From Candidatus Rifleibacteriota bacterium (lineage in GTDB: Bacteria; Muiribacteriota; Ozemobacteria; Ozemobacterales; Ozemobacteraceae): a stretch of DNA of 11,064 nt. Positions 5,627-11,064 of the stretch are shown here, piece after piece; position 1 is the first letter of the stretch; every line of letters starts with the position of its first letter. A program made the translations under genes and the position numbers. The notes under the pieces are model-generated. The model was not told where the DNA came from and ran no database searches. It worked only from the letters and a program-made list of their open reading frames with translations. The DNA is taken from positions 1 through 11,064 of the forward strand of contig JAQUZA010000074.1 of assembly GCA_028691595.1 (NCBI GenBank). Reading direction: 5' to 3'.

Positions 5627-7447
5627 ATGGATGGAATCAAACTACCCCTATTTCTTCTGGTAATTGTTCTTGCTCTGGGCCTTTACTTGTTCAATCCCTT
5701 TGCTGGCAGACAAAATCAGAATCGTAACCGCCCCGGGCGGGTGTCGTCTTCGCCGGCAGATAACTCAGGCAAGGCATCTTCGGCAGTTTCAAAAGACAGC
5801 AACGCTGCTGTAAAAGCGGCTAAGGAGCATTTCGAAAAGGGTGATTTTGAAAAGGCCCTTGAAATACTCTCGCCACATCGTAGCGTCGATGATTTTGACC
5901 TGCAGCGCATGCTTGCCTATGCCTACGCCGGTGTGAAGTTGTTTGATCCGGCCATTATCGCCTTTGAAAAAACTATGGAAATGCGTAAGATCCCTGAGAA
6001 TGCTTATTCTCTTGCATATTTATATGAGATAACCGGTAGAATTGGTGTTGCGCGAATATTATACGAACAACTTCTCGCTGCCGAACTTCTGCCAAAAATG
6101 CGACGGGCGGTCTATGAAGGCCTTGCACGGACCACTGCCTACGAGAACGACATAAAACTTGCTTTTAAATATAACACCGAGCTGGTCAAGAACTACCCTG
6201 ACTCACCAGAGGGCGTTGTCGCACTAATCAAGCTTTTAAAGCATTCCGGTGTTCTCAAGGGTCTTGAAAATCTGGTTGCAATCGGCGAAAAATATCATAG
6301 TCGAAACTTTGAGTACAATTTCTGGCTTGCGGTTCTTTATTACGAAGCGGGTAAATTCGATGATGCCCTGAAGCACTTTAAGCGCTGCATCGAGATTTCA
6401 CCAGATAACTCCACTCCCTATTTTTACACTTATCATATTCTCAAGCGCCAGAAAAATATCGAACAGGCTCTGGCAGACCTGGAAAAATATCATCGCCTTA
6501 ACCCGCTTCTACCACATATTTTCTTCGAAGCATCGATCGATGCGAAAAAAGAGAACCGGCTTGATCTGGCCTATAAATTTTTCAGATCCGCAGTTACCAT
6601 GGACCGCACTCTGCTTGGTCGCGACGATAAGGGCTCAATGCACGCCATAGAGCGCATGATCAAAGCAAATGGCTCTGAGCTTGATAAAAAATTTCTGACA
6701 GCATTCGTTAATTACATCAATGGTGACTATAAGATTGCCAGGGAACAGATTACCCATCTGACCCCTGAGATTAAAGGCTCAGATTATGAGGATGACGGTC
6801 GACGCATCATCAGAGAATGCGATATACTCGCCATGCAGGATGCTCAGTATGCAGCCCATGTGGCCGGCTTACAACAACAGCGTCAGCTTGAAACCCTCGC
6901 CAAGCTTGAAACGGTAGTTTCAACCCCGGGCCTCGAAACCGACACTCCGGCTGATAAGCTGAAAAGACAGGCCATGCAGAACCCGAACGATCTTCGCCTT
7001 CAATACACAGCCGGTCTTGAGCTGGCCCGACTTGGTCACATCGATGCTGCAAAGGTATTCTTTTCTAACGCCATCAGACTCAACCCGAACCTTGTCGAAC
7101 CCAACTATTCAATGGCCAAGGTACTGGTATTTGAAGAGAACTTTTCTGATGCCCGGCTTTACATCGATCAGGCTCTTAAAGTTAACCCGAATAACAGCCA
7201 GACCCTCTCACTTTCTGCCCTTCTGCACATGCAGAACCGTGATTTTATGAGAGCACAAAGTGATTCTGAAGGAGCGCTAAAGGCAAACCCCAACAATGGC
7301 GAAGCCAGACTGGTGCTTGCCGAGGTTTTTGCGCGCAACAGCGATTACCGAAGAGCACTCCAGGAAATTGACCTCGGCCTTGAAGTCGAGAGCGACCCAC
7401 ATCGTCGCGAACAACTGCTCAGACTCAAAGACAATCTCAGGCAGTAA
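5627..7447 (+). CDS. Membrane-anchored TPR protein (606 aa)
   Basis: Residues about 5-22 (KLPLFLLVIVLALGLYLF) form one TM segment or uncleaved signal anchor. A low-complexity linker (23-60, rich in Ser, Asn and Arg) comes next, then an almost continuous helical-repeat array. TPR-like units are seen at about 62-85, 91-120, 125-155, 160-190, 230-260 (YNFWLAVLYYEAGKFDDALK), 264-292 and 296-328, and a well-conserved C-terminal set at 457-488, 491-522, 525-556 and 559-590, several ending in NPN. A less regular stretch (330-450) divides the two sets. Such proteins scaffold complexes, often in envelope assembly or secretion. The array probably faces the periplasm, but the topology cannot be settled. 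The start at 5627 lacks a Shine-Dalgarno site. No neighbour reveals its partner. Confidence 0.88.
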   Translation: MDGIKLPLFLLVIVLALGLYLFNPFAGRQNQNRNRPGRVSSSPADNSGKASSAVSKDSNAAVKAAKEHFEKGDFEKALEILSPHRSVDDFDLQRMLAYAYAGVKLFDPAIIAFEKTMEMRKIPENAYSLAYLYEITGRIGVARILYEQLLAAELLPKMRRAVYEGLARTTAYENDIKLAFKYNTELVKNYPDSPEGVVALIKLLKHSGVLKGLENLVAIGEKYHSRNFEYNFWLAVLYYEAGKFDDALKHFKRCIEISPDNSTPYFYTYHILKRQKNIEQALADLEKYHRLNPLLPHIFFEASIDAKKENRLDLAYKFFRSAVTMDRTLLGRDDKGSMHAIERMIKANGSELDKKFLTAFVNYINGDYKIAREQITHLTPEIKGSDYEDDGRRIIRECDILAMQDAQYAAHVAGLQQQRQLETLAKLETVVSTPGLETDTPADKLKRQAMQNPNDLRLQYTAGLELARLGHIDAAKVFFSNAIRLNPNLVEPNYSMAKVLVFEENFSDARLYIDQALKVNPNNSQTLSLSALLHMQNRDFMRAQSDSEGALKANPNNGEARLVLAEVFARNSDYRRALQEIDLGLEVESDPHRREQLLRLKDNLRQ

Positions 7448-7544
7448 TACTTGCAACCTGAAGATGTCCGCTTTCCCCCGTTCGGGGACAAGGGCAGAAT
7501 AGCGAAGAAGCCCTTAAATTCTTGTGTGACAAAGGGCTATTCCT
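7448..7544. other. Short 3' region of the TPR gene with weak hairpins
   Basis: Two inverted repeats follow the stop codon: overlapping CCCCG/CGGGG and TGTCC/GGACA pairs at about 7466-7490, and AGCCCTT (7509-7515) with AAGGGCT (7532-7538). Neither has a T-run, so a terminator for the TPR gene is possible but not clear. Confidence 0.3.
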
Positions 7545-7674
7545 CTGTCAAACTTGAATCTGTAGTAATTCCGTCATTCCCGCGAAAGCGGGAATCTTAT
7601 CTCTAAAGGCTTAGATCCCCGTTTGCACGGGGATGACATCAAGGCCGTTGATTTTGTATCTTCGACTTTGACAG
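7545..7674. mobile_element. REPIN/MITE-like repeat, copy 2 (intact, 130 bp)
   Basis: The ends are inverted repeats, CTGTCAAAcTtGAA (7545-7558) against CTGTCAAAgTcGAA read from the other end (7674-7661). Inside are two perfect 8-bp hairpins: ATTCCCGC-gaaa-GCGGGAAT (7576-7595) and ATCCCCGT-ttgc-ACGGGGAT (7615-7634). The GTCAT before the first and the ATGAC closing the second make the pair a larger inverted repeat, the arrangement of a REP doublet or REPIN. The element lies between the 3' ends of two convergent genes, a common location for such repeats, and may act as a bidirectional transcription stop or mRNA stabiliser. It has no coding capacity. Confidence 0.82.
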
Positions 7675-7678
7675 ACCA

Positions 7679-8485
7679 CTAGGCTTTATTTTCGAGTTTA
7701 ACTTTGTCCCAGTAGCGGTCGAGCTCAGCCAGGCTTTTGCCGTCAAAACCACCATCTTTTTCGACGAGAGTCTCGACGCGGGTGAAGCGGTCAACAAATT
7801 TTCTGGCTGCCTGTTTTAGACACTTTTCGGCATTTACCCCTGAAAGCCTCGATACATTCAAGACGGCAAAAAGCACATCGCCAATTTCTTCTTCAAGCTC
7901 GTCAACGTTATTATTAAAGATAGCAGCCTCAATTTCTGAGGTTTCTTCTTTAATTTTCTGTAGAGCTGCATGGGCATCCGGAAAATCAAAACCAACCCGC
8001 GCGGCTTCCTGCTGAATCTTTTCGGCCCCCGAAAGCGCGGAAGGGAATTCCAGTGCTTCGCGCATCCGGTTTGAAAGCTTTTTACGATCAGCCTTTTCCT
8101 GGGTTTTAATTTCACCCCACATCTGAATAACCTGTTCAGGGTTTGCGCCGCGGGCAGCATCACCAAAAACATGGGGATGCCTGTTAATAAGCTTCTCACA
8201 AATACCAGAGGCCACGTCACCCATATCGAAGGTGCCTGCTTCAGCGGCGATTTGAGCGCTGAAAACAATTGTCATCAGTAGATCGCCGAGTTCTTCCTTG
8301 ATATGAAGGGAGTCACCGCTATTAATTGCTTCGACCACTTCGGCCGATTCTTCATCAATATGTTCTGCCATGGAAGTCTGCGTCTGTTTTCGATCCCAGG
8401 AACAGCCCTGCGGGGATCTGAGAGTTCGCATAATCTCGACAAGCCTGAGAAATTCGCTGCCAATACGTTCGTTGTCTTTTGTCAT
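7679..8485 (-). CDS. mazG: Nucleoside triphosphate pyrophosphohydrolase MazG
   Basis: The 268-residue product matches full-length MazG (about 260 residues in E. coli). MazG hydrolyses (d)NTPs to monophosphates and pyrophosphate, which cleans the nucleotide pool and can affect ppGpp levels. Two MazG domains are visible. The first has E45-E46-x2-E49 and E65-x2-D68 (EELGDLLM); the second has E180-E181-x2-E184 and E200-x2-D203 (EEIGDVLF). These are the Mg-binding EExxE...ExxD motifs, intact in both halves. The family N-terminal motif normally reads GCPWD; here it is GCSWD (residues 27-31), a small deviation. The linking NRHPHVFGDA and MWGEIK are also typical. The ATG overlaps the aroK stop codon (ATGA), so translation is probably coupled. 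The stop lies 4 bases from repeat copy 2. Confidence 0.95.
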   Translation of the reverse strand: MTKDNERIGSEFLRLVEIMRTLRSPQGCSWDRKQTQTSMAEHIDEESAEVVEAINSGDSLHIKEELGDLLMTIVFSAQIAAEAGTFDMGDVASGICEKLINRHPHVFGDAARGANPEQVIQMWGEIKTQEKADRKKLSNRMREALEFPSALSGAEKIQQEAARVGFDFPDAHAALQKIKEETSEIEAAIFNNNVDELEEEIGDVLFAVLNVSRLSGVNAEKCLKQAARKFVDRFTRVETLVEKDGGFDGKSLAELDRYWDKVKLENKA

Positions 8486-8994
8486 GTTTTTGTGGCACCT
8501 GCGATTATTTTACTTACCAGCTCAAAAATCTGGTCTTCTTCTTGTATCACAAACTCAGAATGTTTTAAATAGACCGGGTGGCGATCATCATAGAGCTTTC
8601 TGATCTCTTGAATTGTCTTTCCGTTTATGAGGGGTCTTGAATCGTTTGCAGTTGCGAGCCTGTTCTCGATAATCCGCCAGGGAGTGTCGAGAAAAATCAC
8701 CCGACAATTTTTCATCGGCAGATGATTGGCTGCAAAAACAGGTAAACCGCCACCGCAGGCAATGAGCATCGGCCTGGCAAGACCGTGCAACAGATCGATG
8801 AAAACCCTGTTCTCGAGCTTGCGAAACTCTTTTTCGCCTGAATCGGCAAATATCTGCAGAATACTTTTCCCGCAGGTCTGTTCGATCAGAAGATCGAGAT
8901 CAACGAAGGGCAAGCCAAGCTTTTTGGCAGCAGCAGTGCCGGCAGTTGTTTTTCCTGAGGCCATAAAACCAGTCAAAAGGATGGCTAACCGCAT
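8482..8994 (-). CDS. aroK: Shikimate kinase
   Basis: The 170-residue product is the usual length for shikimate kinase, which uses ATP to phosphorylate shikimate in the chorismate pathway in the cytosol. The Walker A loop is GFMASGKTT (residues 9-17). Substrate-binding residues are present: D32-x-D34 (VDLDLLIE), R58 in EKEFRKLE with E61, and the GGG of CGGGLP (81-83). The lid arginine R120 (DSRPLI) and R138 (YDDRHPVY) follow. GGGGA lies 6 bases upstream of the ATG at 8994, just below the terminator hairpin at 9014-9039. aroK is thus first in a two-gene unit with mazG, whose start overlaps its stop. aroK rather than aroL is named only by convention. Confidence 0.95.
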   Translation of the reverse strand: MRLAILLTGFMASGKTTAGTAAAKKLGLPFVDLDLLIEQTCGKSILQIFADSGEKEFRKLENRVFIDLLHGLARPMLIACGGGLPVFAANHLPMKNCRVIFLDTPWRIIENRLATANDSRPLINGKTIQEIRKLYDDRHPVYLKHSEFVIQEEDQIFELVSKIIAGATKT

Positions 8995-9013
8995 AATAAA
9001 TCCCCTAAACAGA

Positions 9014-9039
9014 AAATCGGCGGTAAAAACCGCCGATTT
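9014..9039 (-). terminator. Strong hairpin terminator after the secreted-protein gene
   Basis: AAATCGGCGG (9014-9023) and CCGCCGATTT (9030-9039) form a perfect 10-bp stem with a 6-base loop, 20 bases past the stop at 9060. On the minus strand the stem runs into ATTTTCTGTTT, a modest T-rich tail. On the plus strand a T6 lies just beyond. It ends just before the aroK Shine-Dalgarno site, so any read-through would place this hairpin in the aroK leader. Confidence 0.75.
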
Positions 9040-9059
9040 CAGAGTTTTTTAAGTTTAAC

Positions 9060-9689
9060 TTATCTAACGGGCACAACTCCGGAGGGGAGAACAGGCATCT
9101 GATTGATCTGGCCACCATTAACCGGGATTTCAGGCTGAGATGGAACATAACCGGAACCATTTGGGCCACCAAAGGTCTGATTGGTGAAGCCACCATTGGA
9201 CCCGGGGTTGTAGCCGGAGTAGTTGCCAACGTTTGGGAGACTGTTTCCGCCGGCACCAAGAACGTTTCTGATGACCGCCATGAGCTGCTGAAGTCTTTCG
9301 GCAACAGCTTTTCTTTCGTTCATAACCAGGTAAAATTTGATTTTGCCGATTCTTTTATCTATTTCGCTGATCAGAGTAAAATAAGCCGGGTCCATTTCGC
9401 TCTTTTTGAGTGCAGACTGGGCGTTATTGAGATGGCCAATTGCTGAGACGTTATCCATTAGAGACTGGTCGAGTGAAGCACGACACATCTGCAGATCGGA
9501 GTAGACCATCCAGAGGAGGGTAACAACTGCTTTGTCGTTCGGATCAACTGCGCCAAAACCACCTGAATTGCCATTATAGCCTGACTGGCCTGAGTTGTTG
9601 TAGTTGCCTGAAGAACCGGGGTAACCGGCCATAACAGGTGCAGAGGCGAATAATAGAACTGCGAGAAGCCCTATAATATACTTTTTCAT
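9060..9689 (-). CDS. Secreted protein with a helical core and Gly/Asn/Ser-rich flanks (209 aa)
   Basis: No family recognised. Residues 1-21 are a clear signal peptide (MKKYIIGLLAVLLFASAPVMA, cleaved before Gly22). Residues 22-48 are low complexity, rich in Gly, Asn, Ser and Tyr. Residues about 50-145 are predicted helical (VVTLLWMVYSDLQMCRASLD, NNAQSALKKSEMD, KRIGKIKFYLVMNERKAVAE), perhaps a small helical bundle. Residues 146-209 return to Gly/Asn/Pro-rich sequence ending VVPVR. The layout suggests an exported surface or matrix-like protein. GGAGGG stands 8 bases upstream of the ATG, so expression is likely good. A hairpin terminator ends the gene. There is one cysteine after the signal peptide, so no internal disulfide. 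Confidence 0.82.
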   Translation of the reverse strand: MKKYIIGLLAVLLFASAPVMAGYPGSSGNYNNSGQSGYNGNSGGFGAVDPNDKAVVTLLWMVYSDLQMCRASLDQSLMDNVSAIGHLNNAQSALKKSEMDPAYFTLISEIDKRIGKIKFYLVMNERKAVAERLQQLMAVIRNVLGAGGNSLPNVGNYSGYNPGSNGGFTNQTFGGPNGSGYVPSQPEIPVNGGQINQMPVLPSGVVPVR

Positions 9690-9910
9690 TTAATACACCC
9701 TCCAAAGTTAAACTTACAGAGTAAATATACCATATAGATTAACAAGCCGTAAGGGTACCGCAAGTTTTTTTATCTTTTTTTTGCATTTTTTCCTGCAAAG
9801 GTCTAAAGTTAACGAATTCAAGATTATTTTTTGCAGGAATGCAAAGAATCTTTTGCGAAAATTCCGGCAGCAGAAGCTTTTTATCTACAGGTTAAACTTG
9901 CGGAGCAGCA
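9690..9910. promoter_or_regulatory. AT-rich divergent control region with TTTGCA/TGCAAA half-sites
   Basis: Two inverted repeats of the same hexamer occur: TTTGCA-N8-TGCAAA (9780-9799) and TTTGCA-N4-TGCAAA (9830-9845). The outer sequences also match each other in inverse orientation (CCTGCAAA against TTTGCAGG). This is what paired operators for a dimeric regulator would look like, between divergent genes. Long T-runs lie at 9765-9782. No promoter boxes stand out clearly enough to place. Confidence 0.4.
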
Positions 9911-10411
9911 ATGACAAACTTTTTTAATCAGCGTTCAGGAAAAATAAAAACCAGGATTTTTGCTCTGCTGCTACTGATTCTTGCGTGTGGAATGATGATT
10001 TCGGCCTTTCGTTCTCTTGGTCGTGAATTCAGCGGCACCATGATACGTAAAAGTTCAGACCCCGGTATAACCTCAACCCAGTATCATCTTTTTCTGCTTC
10101 CAGCTAACATGTCTGCTTCTTCAACCTCTGTCCTGGAAGCCCTTGCCAACCCAAATCAAACACTACAACGTGTTGGTGTCTCATCTCTTGCGTATGCAGA
10201 AGCACAGGAACTGGAATCTGTAGAAAAGTCGGCTTATTCTCTAATGATAAAAATTGGAGAAAGCAAGTTTCTGGATCTCGGCCTTTTCTGGATGCTGATG
10301 GGCATAGCCGGACTGTGTGGAGGCATCTGGATGTATCAACAGACTCTAAAACCTGGCCCACCCTCAGAAAAATATCAACCAGAAGAACTCGATATACCTG
10401 GTCTCGACTGA
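9911..10411 (+). CDS. Hypothetical membrane protein with two TM segments (166 aa)
   Basis: No family recognised. TM1 lies at about residues 16-33 (IFALLLLILACGMMISAF) and TM2 at about 121-142 (LDLGLFWMLMGIAGLCGGIW). They enclose a soluble loop of about 87 residues with strand-like content (YHLFLLPANM). A basic N-terminus (KIKTR) before TM1 suggests that the ends are cytosolic and the loop periplasmic. The acidic tail ends with PEELDIPGLD. GGAG lies 6 bases upstream of the ATG. It is divergent from the secreted-protein gene and no gene follows closely downstream. The layout is that of a small envelope protein; no function can be assigned. Confidence 0.75.
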   Translation: MTNFFNQRSGKIKTRIFALLLLILACGMMISAFRSLGREFSGTMIRKSSDPGITSTQYHLFLLPANMSASSTSVLEALANPNQTLQRVGVSSLAYAEAQELESVEKSAYSLMIKIGESKFLDLGLFWMLMGIAGLCGGIWMYQQTLKPGPPSEKYQPEELDIPGLD

Positions 10412-10785
10412 TAACCAGGATTTTCATTCATATTGACGAGGTCTGTCTCAAGCTCTGGAAAACGGCTTTCAGTAAAACAGCTTTTGGTTTGGTCAATTTT
10501 CGCACATCACCATTTTTTACACTGCGATTTTCTGTACAAATTTTATACACCAGTTAAATTTTTGCACACTTCAGGAAAATCCCTGGCAGCTGTGGCGCAA
10601 TTAGTTCTGTTCTTTTGCCAGGCATCTCAGGTGGTATTATTAACTGGGATTCCTTTACCAATGGCCATCTACAGGCAAAACCTAACGAAAAAGCCCATCA
10701 GTGTCGATTAACAAAGAGCAGAAGTGGCACAGTTTTTGCTTCTAACAATAAGTGAAGGCTTTTTTATTTAAAATGGTGAATAACT
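10412..10785. other. Intergenic stretch with no clear gene
   Basis: The base composition is AT-rich. An inverted repeat CCTGGCA (10582-10588) / TGCCAGG (10616-10622) has a 27-base loop and no T-run. An open frame of 65 codons without a normal start (10558-10755) may be a relic. No terminator for the upstream gene is obvious. Confidence 0.5.
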
Positions 10786-10890
10786 ATGCAGACGAACACA
10801 AAAGCAACGTATAAAGATTACGTCCTTGTCAGGGTTGACGAAAAATCCAAACTTCAAGTCTGGGTTAAACTTCCACCGACAGGCAAGTGA
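10786..10890 (+). CDS. Doubtful 34-residue ORF
   Basis: ATG(10786)-TGA(10890) encodes a short basic product beginning MQTNTKATYKDYVLVRVD and ending VWVKLPPTGK. GGTGA lies 6 bases upstream and could serve as a ribosome site. The product has alternating hydrophobic residues suggesting beta strands, but no recognisable family. The +1 frame is open from here to the right edge, so the region might equally be a broken remnant of a larger gene. Treat as low confidence. Confidence 0.25.
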   Translation: MQTNTKATYKDYVLVRVDEKSKLQVWVKLPPTGK

Positions 10891-11039
10891 TATTTCCCGG
10901 CTGAGCTTTCTAGAACAAAATACACAGGGCTCAAGCGGGTTGAGGTTGCCCATCAAACCAAGGAAACACCTCAAACTTCCACGTAGAATTCATGATAAGA
11001 GTCAAAAAAAAGTAACAGTATCCGGATTAAACAATAAAA

Positions 11040-11064
11040 ACCGCCAGGTGTTGAGCCTGGCGGT
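11040..11064 (-). terminator. Intrinsic terminator of a minus-strand gene beyond the right edge
   Basis: ACCGCCAGG (11040-11048) and CCTGGCGGT (11056-11064) form a perfect 9-bp GC-rich stem with a 7-base loop. On the minus strand the stem is followed by TTTTTATTGTTT. This fits a rho-independent terminator for a gene entering from the right. The hairpin ends exactly at the last base of the window, so longer pairing cannot be judged. Confidence 0.75.

Noticed and set aside
7858..8268. 136-codon minus-strand ORF within mazG
   Set aside because: Alternative frame of mazG, whose own frame holds both catalytic motifs.
10104..10427. 107-codon minus-strand ORF
   Set aside because: Shadow of the two-TM protein at 9911-10411, which has a ribosome site and clear TM segments.
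1..11064. A defence system, prophage or biosynthetic cluster
   Set aside because: No nuclease, reverse transcriptase, toxin-antitoxin, integrase or phage structural gene is seen. MazG here is the housekeeping two-domain form coupled to aroK, not the phage form.

Overview
The window is ordinary bacterial chromosome of moderate GC content, with intergenic stretches richer in A and T. No phylum marker is present, so I cannot name the organism. A secreted gingipain-type (C25) cysteine peptidase, several TPR and low-complexity exported proteins, good Shine-Dalgarno sites and dispersed palindromic repeats suggest an environmental, probably diderm bacterium. A Riflebacteria-like lineage would fit but is only a guess.

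Layout. Positions 1-1518 (minus) hold the first 506 codons of a secreted C25 peptidase that runs off the left edge. Positions 1519-2542 carry no convincing gene but hold a REPIN/MITE-like repeat (1810-2137), itself split by a 196-bp element inserted in the loop of its own palindrome. Positions 2543-3727 (plus) encode an unrecognised protein with two similar alpha/beta modules and a four-cluster ferredoxin. The ferredoxin gene converges on, and overlaps, a gamma-carbonic-anhydrase-like gene (3708-4247, minus). Positions 4423-4923 (plus) hold a small TPR protein and a 43-residue Cys-containing protein with a strong Shine-Dalgarno site. Positions 5122-5511 (minus) encode a coiled-coil protein, divergent from a membrane-anchored 606-residue TPR protein (5627-7447, plus) that may be translated from a leaderless mRNA.

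Positions 7545-7674 hold a second, intact copy of the repeat in inverted orientation. Positions 7679-8994 (minus) are a translationally coupled aroK-mazG pair. A strong hairpin terminator separates it from a secreted Gly/Asn/Ser-rich protein gene (9060-9689, minus). An AT-rich divergent region with paired TTTGCA/TGCAAA half-sites leads to a two-TM-segment protein (9911-10411, plus). The right end (10412-11064) holds only doubtful small ORFs or relics, and ends with a perfect 9-bp hairpin that reads as a terminator for a minus-strand gene beyond the edge.

Most genes look like independent housekeeping or envelope functions rather than one pathway. aroK (aromatic amino-acid synthesis) and mazG (nucleotide-pool cleaning) are co-transcribed by position. 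The most notable feature is not a gene system but the nested mobile structure: a palindromic miniature element present twice in inverted orientation about 5.7 kb apart, one copy carrying a second miniature element with imperfect terminal inverted repeats and a 6-bp target duplication placed at the tip of the first element's hairpin.
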